Shown here: positions 54,781-63,774 of the stretch, piece after piece
How positions within the stretch are numbered: position 1 is the first letter of the stretch
Layout of the letters: each line of letters starts with the position of its first letter
NCBI GenBank assembly: GCA_963799245.1
Contig: CAWCWN010000001.1
Location: 1 to 64,000 of the forward strand
Source of the DNA: CAWCWN01 sp963799245
GTDB lineage: Bacteria > Chloroflexota > Ktedonobacteria > Ktedonobacterales > Ktedonobacteraceae
Direction: 5' to 3'
DNA: 64,000 bases
Made by a program: the position numbers and the translations under genes
The notes under the pieces: model-generated
What the model was told of the DNA's origin: nothing
Seen by the model: only the letters and a program-made list of their open reading frames with translations
Database searches by the model: none

Positions 54781-56267
54781 TACTACAGTTGTAGATATGG
54801 TAAGATAGAAGGAGAAAAAGAAAAGGAAGCGAGGAACATGACCTATCAAGCAGCAGCAGTGGAGCGAGAGCGGGCCAGAGGGAGCCGAAACGCCGTGGGC
54901 AAGCGCCTTCGACGCGCTGGGTGAGCGGATCGGCCGCTACGTCGTGCGCCAGGAAGCCCGCGAGCGCATGGCTGTGTACCTGCGGGTGTTACTCAGCCCG
55001 GTGGCGCGCAAAAATGGCTGGCAAGTGGCCGAAGAGGCAGGAGAGGCGACGCCCTATGGGATGCAGCACCTCTTGGATCGAGCCAAGTGGGACCCGGATG
55101 GGGTGCGCGATGAACTGCGCAGCTACGTCAGCGAGACGTTAGGCGAGGAGGCAGCCGTGCTGGTGATCGATGAAACCGGCTTTCTCAAGAAAGGCCACAA
55201 GTCGGTAGGGGTGCAGCGGCAGTACAGTGGCACGGCCGGGCGAGTCGAGAACTGCCAGGTGGGCGTCTTCGTGAGCTATGCCAGTGCCAAGGGAGCCTGC
55301 TTGCTGGATCGGGAACTCTACCTGCCCAAGAGCTGGACGGCGGACCCCGAGCGGTGCCGCGAGGCGAGGGTGCCAGCCGAGGTGGGGTTTGCCAGCAAGC
55401 CAGAGTTGGCAGCCCGCATGCTGTGGCGCACACTGGATGCGGGGGTGCCAGTGGCCTGGGTGAGCGGCGATACGGTGTATGGCAGCAACCCGCAGCTGCG
55501 AGCAGGGTTGGAAGCCCGCGGCCAAGCCTATGCCGTGGGCGTGCGGTGTCATGAGTGGGTGGAGGTGAACGGGCAGCGTAGGCGGGTGGATCGGCTGGCC
55601 AAGGGGCTCTCAGCGGCGCAGTGGCAGCCGCTGAGTGCGGGAGCGGGAGCCAAAGGACCCCGGCTCTACGCGTGGGCTGCTGTCGCGTTGAGCAGCCCAG
55701 CCGAAGCCGGATGGCAGCGTTGGCTGGTGGTGCGCCGCAGCCTGCCAGGCGCCGCAGCCCAGGAGAAGCTGGCCTATTTCCTGGTCTTTGCCCGGGCGGG
55801 AACCACCTTGGCCGAGATGGTGCAGGCCATCGGCAGTCGCTGGACCGTGGAGCAGTGTTTTGAGGTGGGCAAGGGCGAGGTGGGACTGGCTGACTCTGAG
55901 GTGCGGTCCTGGCATGGCTGGTATCGACACATCACCCTCGCTTTGGTCGCCCAGGCCTTTCTCACGGTCATGCGTGCCCAGAGCCAGGGGGAGCTGGGAA
56001 AAAAACGGCTGAGGAGGCTGGCCAGCCCAGCCCCCAGCCCCCTGACGAGCTCGTTGAGTCAGTTCAAGCACCAGCGGGGCCTGCACTGCCCGTGATGGTG
56101 CCGCTGAGCATCCCAGAAGTCCGTCGGCTCTTCTGGTATCTCGTCGGGATCACTCCACTGGCTCCGCTGCACCGCTTGGCGTGGTCCATGTGGCGACGGA
56201 GCCATCAAGCGCTTGCCAAGCTCTATCATTACAAACGTCGCTCGCATCTCTATCTACAACTGTAGTA
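54781..56267 (+). mobile_element. IS701-family element
   Basis: Ends TACTACAGTTGTAGATA and the exact inverse TATCTACAACTGTAGTA, flanked by TTAG (54777-54780 and 56268-56271), matching the YTAR target duplication typical of IS701. 1,487 bp. Confidence 0.93.
54944..56265 (+). CDS. IS701-family transposase with a possible -1 shift for its C-terminal tail
   Basis: The main frame has AVLVIDETGFLKKGHKSVGV (first Asp), VAWVSGDTVYGSNPQLRAGL (second Asp) and SRWTVEQCFEVGKGEVGLAD (Glu). It stops at 56095 after GLHCP. At 55999-56005 seven A (GGA-AAA-AAA-CGG) allow a -1 shift to KKTAEEAGQPSPQPPDELVE, then PLSIPEVRRLFWYLVG and a basic tail, stopping at 56263-56265 inside the terminal repeat. The conserved tail lies only in that frame. 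The N-terminus is open back to 54842; GTG 54944 is not certain, since PWASAFDALGERIGRY upstream looks conserved. Confidence 0.85.
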
Positions 56268-57549
56268 TTAGAAAACGCATAAAACGGTAAGCGCCCAGCG
56301 GGTTTCCTGCCCCTTTGGGTATCACTGCCGAAAAACCACCCGACCAGGTAAATGGCGTATGTCCACTCACAACGGGAAGATAGGTTACACCGTAGTTCAG
56401 CTTGGGTACGTACTCTTGTATGTTAGAGAGTAGCCAGTCTCCATCAATGGTCATCGCCAAGTGACCTGTGAAGAATGGATTCTGGGACGGAGGGGCGTCT
56501 GCCGGCAAGTAGGTCGCCATGTAGGTTTGCACTTTCTGGACATCCATATCTTTTGCCCAGGCGTACATCATCCTGAAAGCTCGTACCATTGCGGGCTCGG
56601 TCGGAGTTATCTGGCATGTTCTGGGATCGTAGAACTTCGCTCCAAAATCAACCCCCCAGGTTGTATGAAAGGCCTGGCCATTGAAAGGTAAAAAACCCAC
56701 ACGGGTATAGATACCATGAGCGTCGGTCTCATTCAGCTTCATGGCAATTGTTTTCAATTGATCAAGCAAGATTGGCCCCTTCGACGGGTCTAACACAGAG
56801 GGATCTATCCTTGCTTGGTGTAGCAGGTCTTTGTTATAGAATAGAGCACGTGCATCAGTATCGAAGGGTAGTGCATACGAGTGGCCCTGGAAAAGCGTCT
56901 CTCTCCAGGCAAATGGCAGATACTGCTTCTCTAGATCGCTCTGATCTTTGTCGATGAACGGCTGCAGGTCTTGCAGCAGGCCAATAGCCGCATTCTGGTT
57001 CACTATGAAGCGGTCAAGTTCGTATACATCGGGGCCAGTTCCACCACGCACGGCGGTCATTAGTGCTGTCAGGTCATTTGGTGCCTGTGACGGAACCAGG
57101 ACATACGTGGCATGGAGATCTGGATTGGCCTTATTGAATTCTTTCACAATTTGATTGAATGCCTGAACGGCTACAGGCGTGGTATCCGCACTCCAAAAAA
57201 TAACCTGATTGGGATGGCTGTTGCCAGTATCGCAGGCAGCAAGAAGCATTGATAGGAGCTGCACGAAAAGTGCCAGCAAGGTGAATGAATAGCGAGAGCG
57301 GCTCTGGGAGATCATATGGGACTCCTCTCAGCAAGGTTGTGCGGCAAAAACTCGTCACGGAACACCGTATGAGTGTAGTGGCCCTGCTTGTTGAGCTTAG
57401 GCAGTTCCTTCCATTTGTTGCGTTTGCTCGCTTAGTTTCTTTGCTTCTACTATACCAGAAAATGCGGAGAAAGGGTTGTGTTGGCGGTTGTGTTGCAAGA
57501 AAGAAGCTGATCTGTTAAAGTTGGAACAAAAGAGGAAAAGGAACTCATC

Positions 57550-58206
57550 ATGGCAGAGCAGCACCCGTTCACATGGCGTCACTTCCAGGCCGAGATCATT
57601 CTCTTGTGCGTCAGGTGGTATCTGCGCTACGCGCTCAGTTACCGCGATCTCGAAGAAATGATGCAAGAGCGAGGTCTGCACGTGGATCACACCACGATCT
57701 TTCGGCTTCAGTCCAGAGCTATGCCCCCGAACTTGATCGGCGTTGCCGACTCCATCTTACAGCAACAAGGGACTCTTGGGGCGTTGATGAAACGTCTGTC
57801 AAGATCAAAAAGGAGTGGATATACCTCTATCGGGCGGTCGATTTACATGGCCATACCCTGGATTTTTTCCTCAGTCCGACCAGAGATGCGCAAGCCGCCA
57901 AGCACTTCTTGCTCACAACGCTCGCAGCCTCTCATACGAGCTTGCCACGAATGATCAATGTGGACGAAAACGCCGCCTATCCCAAAGCATTCACTGAACT
58001 CAAAGTAGGAGGAAGCATTCCCGAAAGCTGTGGATTGCGACAAGTGAAGTATCTGAATAACCAGATCGAGCAAGATCATCGCTTCGTCAAACGGCTCGTC
58101 AAACCTGGGATGGGCTTCTTTTCTTTTCAGACAGCGTGGCGAACACTCCAAGGATACGAGGTCATGAACATGATGAGGAAGGGACAACTGCAAGGCGTAA
58201 ACAAAG
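57550..58206 (+). pseudogene. IS6-family transposase, frameshifted and split
   Basis: Frame 1 from 57550: FTWRHFQAEIILLCVRWYLR, SYRDLEEMMQERGLHVDHTT. A frame change near 57705 gives SYAPELDRRCRLHLTATRDS, WGVDETSVKIKKEWIYLYRA (first Asp), NVDENAAYP and NQIEQDHRFVKRLVKPGMGF (Glu), QGYEVMNMMRKGQLQGVNK. It is then cut by IS110; the last 14 codons are at about 59918-59962. Confidence 0.85.
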
Positions 58207-58438
58207 ACCCTCTATGTCAAGTCCTATGATGACCAATTTGGAGCAAGAGAAAAAATCAGGAAAAGGAGGAGGAATGTCTTCAACGAGGCATGAGCAAGTG
58301 TACCACGCTGCTCGCTGCTGTCAAGCCGCTTCGCTTCCCTTGACAGCTTCTCGCTTGCGTGGTCTGAAATGGGCATGCCAAGTTGAAAACAAAAAAACCT
58401 GTTGTTGTTTTGTTCGTCTTGAACGCAAGGCAGCGTGA

Positions 58439-59668
58439 TCAGCGGCTCTCTAGGCAGCTCTGCGAGCATGCTGCTCCTGTGCCAGCCTCAAAGGTGGCGG
58501 TCTCATAGCAGGTCGTGCTCCTGCCACATGCGATAGATGATGCGCACCCAGACATTGGCCAGGGCACGGACAGCCATACTGTGGGTCTTGCCCTCTGCCC
58601 GTTTGCGTTGGTAATAGTCGAGCGCCCAGCTTCTCTGTCAGCGTCGATTGCCAGGCGAACTGGTGCAGGGCGTTGCGCAGCGGCTTCAAGCAGGCAAAGC
58701 GTTTGTGCGCTTTGGCATAATTGCCGCTTTGGAAGGGCACCGGAGCGGTCCCAGCCAGGGTCTGGACGGAGCTTGGCATCGGCGTAGCGCGCTGCGATCA
58801 TCGCCCCATTCGGCCAAGCAGACGTGGGGCCAGGCGCTTGCCCGCACCAGGCAGAGAACTCCAGATCTCCTGGTCTTTATGGGTCAAAAAAAGGGTGCGG
58901 ATCTGCCCGATCGTAGCTGGCGATATCCTCGATCACGACCAGCAGTTGTTTGACCAGAGACAGCATCAGGCGCGACTTGGCGCGCACGATGACCGCGCTG
59001 GCGACCAACTGGGGACGATGCAGCTCCTCGAAGATCTTGGGGGCAACCCTGCTCGGGTTGGTATGCTTGCCCGTGCGCAAGGTGGCGGTGATCTCTTCCA
59101 GCGAGGCCGCCTGAGCGGCTTGGGGGGTGGGATAGGCCTGCAAAAACAGCAGCGTGGAGCGCTGCTGCAACTTGGCAAACAGCTGCAAAGCGCGGCAGGA
59201 TAGTACTCCTTGAGGCAGGCCGTCAACTGGTTCACCAGGCGCGTTTGCGTCTGGATCAAGCGCATCCTGATCGCGGGTGAGCGTTTTCAACTCCTGCACG
59301 GTGGGGCTATCCGGCTCCAGTCGGCGCAGCTCGGCCAGGTCCAGGCGACCTATCTTGGCCAGCAAATGCGCGTCAATTTGATCGGTCTTGGCTCCTGCGG
59401 CTTTGCGCAACTGATTGGCCGTCTTGGGGTTGACGGGATAGACCGGGATGCCAGCTTCCAGCAGGAACGTGATCAGCAAGCCATGGTTCGTTTCGACAAT
59501 GCAGGCCAGGTGTTCGGGCGAAGCCGCAATGCTCAACAAAAACTGTTTCAACTCGTTCAAGCCTTCGTGGCTGTGGGCAAAGCGCCGCGCTCCCACGCGC
59601 TTACCAGCTTCATCCAGCACCTCCACATCATGATGGGTATCCGCCCAATCCAATCCAACGTACCACAT
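58439..59668 (-). pseudogene. IS110-family DEDD recombinase, several frameshifts
   Basis: Starts MWYVGLDWADTHHDVEVLDE (Asp) at 59668, then CIVETNHGLLITFLLEAG (Glu), AAGAKTDQIDAHLLAKIG (Asp pair). Between about 59262 and 59188 the correct residues LIQTQTRLVNQLTACLKEYY lie in another frame, and the original frame resumes at LQLFAKLQQRSTLLFLQAYP. After ADPHPFFDP (58877) the rest is in other frames: DQEIWSSLPGAGKRLAPRL, then LAGTAPVPFQSGNYAKAHKR with the transposase-domain Ser. Inactive. Confidence 0.85.
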
Positions 59669-59908
59669 ACTCGTGGGTCCCTTTCTCGAGCAACTCCTGG
59701 GGGTGTCGGGTCCTTATATAACGGGTGCTCGAAGCAACGTCCCTCCAATCATCGATTGGCCCAGGAAAGCTGCCAGGGGAAGCACGATCTTTCTTTATCG
59801 GTCGAGCCGTGTGGAGATAACAAGTCTTTCCCCGGCAGTGTCTATCGAGCAGGGATCACCCCTGCCGACCCTTGGTCGAGAGGGCCTAGAAAAATAGTAA
59901 CATATAAG
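59669..59908 (-). ncRNA. Candidate bridge RNA region of IS110
   Basis: IS110-group elements encode a bridge RNA in the non-coding segment upstream of the recombinase. This 240-base segment has no gene and several possible stem-loops, for example CTGCCAGGGGAAG with CTTTCCCCGGCAG (59771-59840). It is an inference from position and folding; target and donor loops were not identified. Confidence 0.4.
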
Positions 59909-60029
59909 GAGATGTGGAGGGCCAGATCACATTGACCGCCAAGATCTTTGGAGTGGTAGCCTAAAAAACGCTCGTGAGAAGGGACGCTCTCTGCCCCGTT
60001 GCTTCCTTCATAATTTTTGCAACACAGCC

Positions 60030-60442
60030 CTCCCTGCTCAGTTTGTTTTCTTCTTATTTCTTGCAACACAACCGTGATTTGTCGCTCAGACGGGGTAGGG
60101 GACAAGAGACCAGACCCTCGGAAAAGGTATCTGGTCTTGAGGCGGAGAGGTGGAGGTCGCAGACGCCTTTACTGATGCGTCACATAGGTGACGCGCGTGC
60201 TCTGCCAAGGTTCATGTGCTGGATGGTGCATGAGACCTACGAAAGGTGTCACTCCATGTCTCCCCATTCTTCGAACAGTGGCAGAGGATTAGGGTTGACA
60301 GACCCACTCTCGCCAACTATACCCATCGCGCGCGAAGATTTCGTGAGCGGCTAAGGTATTGGCCCAGGCATCATAGGGAGGTTGGCCTGCCTGTGAAGTA
60401 GTGTTCCAGGTACTGGGAACCAGGATTTGAAAGAGACCCTCC
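60030..60442. other. Intergenic, about 410 bp, with a solo IS6 end
   Basis: A second IS6-type end (inward GGTTGTGTTGCAAGAAATAAG) ends at 60073 with no partner. The remainder has no supported gene. Confidence 0.55.
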
Positions 60443-60475
60443 TGTGCCGGCTACTTAGAATATCCGTTCGAAAAA
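60443..60475 (+). repeat. Solo end of the IS3-like family
   Basis: TGTGCCGGCTACTTAGAATA then TCCGTTCGAAAAA. It abuts the truncated 3' end of the following transposase remnant. Confidence 0.7.
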
Positions 60476-60889
60476 TCGAGGGATTGTGCCAGTAAGATCC
60501 CCCTCTCCCATTACCATTACGAAGAGATCGATACACTCGCCGGTAGCGTCAGAAATGAGGCGCGTGATAGGAGAAAAGTAGTGCACATTCTCATGGGTCA
60601 ACGCAAAGCCACGTGCGAGAAACATTTCGGCCAGGTCTCTGAGGCCCAATGTATAGCGCAGCCGCCAGAGCACCACTAAGCACACGATTTCAGCTGGATA
60701 GTGCACATCATTGAATGGGCCGCCGGTTCTTTCAGTGTAGGTACGCTGGCAGACGGTACAGGAGAACATCGCATAGCCCAGTTTTGTTTTCTTGGCACGT
60801 GATTTTGTGTGAGTCGTTTTGCAAGAAGGACAGGGCACTGATTGCGCGCATCCGCGGCTACCTCTCGACCTTGCGCAAGCAGGGTACAC
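60476..60889 (-). pseudogene. IS6-like transposase with N-terminal zinc ribbon, truncated
   Basis: Starts with CPSCKTTHTKSRAKKTKLGY then MFSCTVCQRTYTERTGGPFN (two Cys pairs) and HYPAEIVCLVVLWRLRYTLG, LRDLAEMFLARGFALTHENV, the helix-turn-helix of IS6-like DDE transposases. The next part is in another frame (YRSLRNGNGRGGSYWHN), and the gene stops where the catalytic core should begin, at the solo IS3-like end. Confidence 0.7.
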
Positions 60890-61020
60890 CTCTGCTCACC
60901 GCTCTGGAACAGGCCTTGCTCGGTCATCCCGTTTCACCTGCTTTCTAACCTACCTGTATGGTTACTTTGTCTTTTTTGAACTCCTCATTTGTGTTTGTTT
61001 TAACCTGCAAGCAACGAAGC
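60890..61020. other. Short intergenic
   Basis: No gene seen. Confidence 0.4.
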
Positions 61021-61362
61021 CTAAATCATGACTATCAACTGTATGACCGCGCCAATAAGACAGAAACCGATCAAAATCTCAAGGATGAGTGCAGGTGACC
61101 ACAAATGGGCGTATAATACAATACCAGCAATACATGCATCTATGCAGAGACTCAAGGTAAGAACAAGCATCCACTCTACGACAACCTCGGCAAGCCGGAT
61201 GAAACGCACTACCGCCAGGCCTGGACAAGCAAAAAGAAACCACATAACCACGGCAGGGCGAAAGACTGTAGACGGAAATACAAAGGTGACGAGACCAGCA
61301 CTGATTGCTGTGATTATAATCAGCGGGGGCCATAGCCACATGAACCACGAAGCACGCACCAC
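61021..61362 (-). CDS. Small membrane protein
   Basis: 113 residues, about four membrane helices: FMWLWPPLIIITAISAGLVT, FRPAVVMWFLFACPGLAVVR, VEWMLVLTLSLCIDACIAGI and LILEILIGFCLIGAVIQLIV. GTG start at 61362 with AGGAG 7 bases upstream. Family not recognised. The same-strand large membrane protein ends upstream at 61588, so they may be co-transcribed in the order large then small. Confidence 0.7.
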   Translation of the reverse strand: MVRASWFMWLWPPLIIITAISAGLVTFVFPSTVFRPAVVMWFLFACPGLAVVRFIRLAEVVVEWMLVLTLSLCIDACIAGIVLYAHLWSPALILEILIGFCLIGAVIQLIVMI

Positions 61363-61587
61363 GAGTTTTCTCCTTCTGCGCCTGCCTTAGGCATGGCTTC
61401 AGATGTCTCAGCACGCTTGCCTGGTCGCTTAGATTTTCCAGAGGTAAACACCCCTCGCTCTATGATATGCTTTTGCATAGACTCTGACCAGGCTATAATA
61501 CCACAAATAACTCTTTATCGACTGGATGCTATATTTTCTCTAATTAGTCGTATTTAGATTTATTATCAAACGTTTAACACTTTATTC
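61363..61587. other. Spacer between the two membrane-protein genes
   Basis: AT-rich, no gene. Confidence 0.4.
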
Positions 61588-63774
61588 TCAAGGGGTGAAT
61601 AAATATATCTGGGCATCAGCATTGCTGAATATCAGCTTGAACTTCCTGGCCTTCTGCAGCTTCCCCATCAATTGATCGAGCAGGTCAGGCGGATAACCTG
61701 AGAGATCGGCCGTTGCTCTCTGACTGCGCGTGATGATCAGGTAAGCCTTGGTGGACTGATAAGACTGCATGTCCTCAATAATGGACTGCACAATTGCGCC
61801 AGCATTTTCGTCAACAACAGCATTAGGAACATCGTCGTACAGCACTTCCTGGTCATATTGCTCATAATTCACAGCTTCCCAGGGAGCGCCATCCCAGGCG
61901 GTCAGGAGCAGTGAATGCGGCGGAGCGATAGCATAGAGATGTCGAACGCCCGCTACTTCCGCATTCGTCATGTAATCCTGACGTTCATTGCCATAACGGG
62001 TGAAAAGAAAGCCTCCAAGGAGCACAAGGCATATGCCTGCAATCGACGCCTGCATCCACAGCGCTTTGCTCCTCTTAGATGCATTCCTCTCTGCTTGTGC
62101 ATTGAAGGCTAGCCCCGCTGTTGCAGTATTCAATCCATTGCCTGCCTGCTTCCACAACGACGTCCTCCTGGCTGGCATATCATAAAACAGGGAGGCGGCG
62201 AAAAAGATCATTGGCGGCAAAGTGAAGAGGTAAATTCGCAGGAGCATCTCACCACCATAGTCCTGAACGAGGACGAGTGGAAAAAGTACTGTTGCCAGCA
62301 AAACAAAATTGGCGTCATGATAGCCTCTGCGCAGGCGACGAACTGCGCCAACACATGCAAGGGCCCAAACGAATAATGTCATAAAAAGGCGAATATCACT
62401 GATAAACGTATGGCCAGGACTACCCTGTGCCACGCGACTGGTCACATTTTCCGAAACATCGCCGCTGACTGAACCCACGGCGCTGATTAGCTGGTTAATG
62501 TTCCCGGCAAAATACTCCTGCGCCATTGTAGCAGACCAGGTCACAAGTATGACGACCATGAACACAGGTAGCCAGCGCGGGGTGATGCGGCCAAAGATAA
62601 CTAGAACTCCCACGCTCGTGATTATGAAGAAAGGTGTAAGAGGGTGGGTAAACACGCAAAAAGCAAAGATTACCACCACGCAGGCAAGCAGGATCCTGCG
62701 CTGACGCGGCTGAGCAGGCGTCAGCAGCGGGTCTGGCGCCGTCAACCATGCATCGACCTGCGGCACCAGAGGTAAGCCCCAGAGCCGGCGTTGCCAGCGC
62801 CACGTGCGTCGACGTGTTGAGGTCGGATTCCTGAACCATTTGAGGAGGATAGCGATTATGACCAGGTAGAAGAAGTAGTTCAAACCCTGTGGCGAAAAGT
62901 AATCCTGTGCGATCCAATTTGTCATACAAAAGAACCACAGGGCTAACCATATGATACGTTTATCTGTGGTAGCAGTCGTAAAGATCACATACATTGGCGC
63001 GAGATAGATCACATTAAAGTAAACAGGAGACCAGACCGCATAGGGAAGTATATCTTGAAAGCCGGCCAGGCGGTTCAGCAAGGCGCTTAATACAAAGAAG
63101 CCCGGCCAATTGTAGTAGGCATCTAAATTAGGGTCAACAGTACCAGTACGCATAATAAAGTCTGTATATCCCGCGTGGCGGTACACTACGGCAAAACGGG
63201 GAGCCTGCTCGACCAGGATAGTGAGGCCGTAGAGCATGAAAATCAAAATACCAAGATGGAGGAGAATAACTGCCACCTGCGGCTTTCGCCAATTCAAGAC
63301 CATGACAAAACTCAGCGAGAGCATGACAAGGGCGATGAAAATCGATGCAGGTAACACCGAAAACAGGCCCAGGTCGCTCATACGCCCCACATCTACAGCA
63401 TGCAGTGAAAAAGCCCAGAGCAGGAAGGCAGCAAGAGGAAGCGCTACACCGGCAATATCTCTCACAAGCGCAAAGATAGGCCTTCTTTTGTCGTGCTTAG
63501 CTAACTTCTTGGTCTCCAGCTCCTCCAGCCCCACCCCTACCAGCTTCTTGGTCTCCAGCTCCTCCAGCCCCACCCCTGCCAGCTTCTTGGTCTCCAGCTC
63601 CTCCAGCCCCACCCCTGCCAGCTTCTTGGTCTCCAGCTCCTCTACCTTCACGCCGTCAAGCTTATGGCCGCAGTTCGCGCAAAAATGCGCATGCGCAGGC
63701 AGGACAACCGCGCAATGCGGACAAGACCGGCGGCCCTTTTGCGCAGGCTGCTTAATTAATAATACTGATCTCAT
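61588..63774 (-). CDS. Large polytopic membrane protein with N-terminal zinc ribbon and 13-aa repeats
   Basis: 728 residues. The N-terminus has a zinc ribbon (CPHCAVVLPAHAHFCANCGH, residues about 18-37), then four copies of a 13-residue EELETKKLAGVGL repeat, then about a dozen membrane helices (IAGVALPLAAFLLWAFSLHA; LPASIFIALVMLSLSFVMVL; and others). YYNWPGFFVLSALLNRLAGF, NWIAQDYFSPQGLNYFFYLV and a C-terminal non-membrane part (WDGAPWEAVNYEQYDQEVLY) suggest a GT-C-fold membrane glycosyltransferase-like protein, as in exopolysaccharide loci. That is an inference from topology. The start at 63774 is supported by the ribbon. Confidence 0.75.
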   Translation of the reverse strand: MRSVLLIKQPAQKGRRSCPHCAVVLPAHAHFCANCGHKLDGVKVEELETKKLAGVGLEELETKKLAGVGLEELETKKLVGVGLEELETKKLAKHDKRRPIFALVRDIAGVALPLAAFLLWAFSLHAVDVGRMSDLGLFSVLPASIFIALVMLSLSFVMVLNWRKPQVAVILLHLGILIFMLYGLTILVEQAPRFAVVYRHAGYTDFIMRTGTVDPNLDAYYNWPGFFVLSALLNRLAGFQDILPYAVWSPVYFNVIYLAPMYVIFTTATTDKRIIWLALWFFCMTNWIAQDYFSPQGLNYFFYLVIIAILLKWFRNPTSTRRRTWRWQRRLWGLPLVPQVDAWLTAPDPLLTPAQPRQRRILLACVVVIFAFCVFTHPLTPFFIITSVGVLVIFGRITPRWLPVFMVVILVTWSATMAQEYFAGNINQLISAVGSVSGDVSENVTSRVAQGSPGHTFISDIRLFMTLFVWALACVGAVRRLRRGYHDANFVLLATVLFPLVLVQDYGGEMLLRIYLFTLPPMIFFAASLFYDMPARRTSLWKQAGNGLNTATAGLAFNAQAERNASKRSKALWMQASIAGICLVLLGGFLFTRYGNERQDYMTNAEVAGVRHLYAIAPPHSLLLTAWDGAPWEAVNYEQYDQEVLYDDVPNAVVDENAGAIVQSIIEDMQSYQSTKAYLIITRSQRATADLSGYPPDLLDQLMGKLQKARKFKLIFSNADAQIYLFTP
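63502..63650 (-). repeat. 39-bp tandem repeat within the membrane-protein gene
   Basis: Units at 63502-63540, 63541-63579, 63580-63618 and a partial unit to 63650. Each has CTTCTTGGTCTCCAGCTCCT then CCAGCCCCACCCCT. It encodes the 13-residue E/K-rich repeat. Confidence 0.9.

Larger units (their letters stand above)
54487..57315 (-). pseudogene. Sugar ABC transporter substrate-binding lipoprotein, split by IS701
   Basis: N part 57315-56272 starts with a lipoprotein signal (ALFVQLLSMLLAAC; Cys at about 28) and has HPNQVIFWSADTTPVAVQAF, GTGPDVYELDRFIVNQ, YALPFDTDARALFYNKDLLH and MTIDGDWLLSNIQEYVP. The C part is 54776-54487. Removing 54781-56267 and one TTAG joins them in frame as YRFMRFLTGPEGQRIYTKV, ending QQYCPLKQ. 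A CUT1-type binding protein; sugar unknown. GAGGAG precedes ATG 57315. Confidence 0.92.
58207..59909 (-). mobile_element. IS110-family element
   Basis: Defined by the break in the IS6 transposase: coding ends at AACAAAG (58206) and resumes at GAGATGTGGAGGGCC (about 59910). No terminal repeats, as usual for IS110. Contains the recombinase gene, a 3' region with a hairpin (CTGTCAAG...CTTGACAG near 58318-58347) and a 240-base 5' region. Confidence 0.7.
57486..60029 (+). mobile_element. IS6-family element interrupted by IS110
   Basis: Left end GGTTGTGTTGCAAGAAAGAAG; right end, read inward, GGCTGTGTTGCAAAAATTATG at 60029. The transposase starts at 57550 and its last codons (GQITLTAKIFGVVA, stop) are at about 59918-59962, beyond the nested IS110 element. 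Confidence 0.8.
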
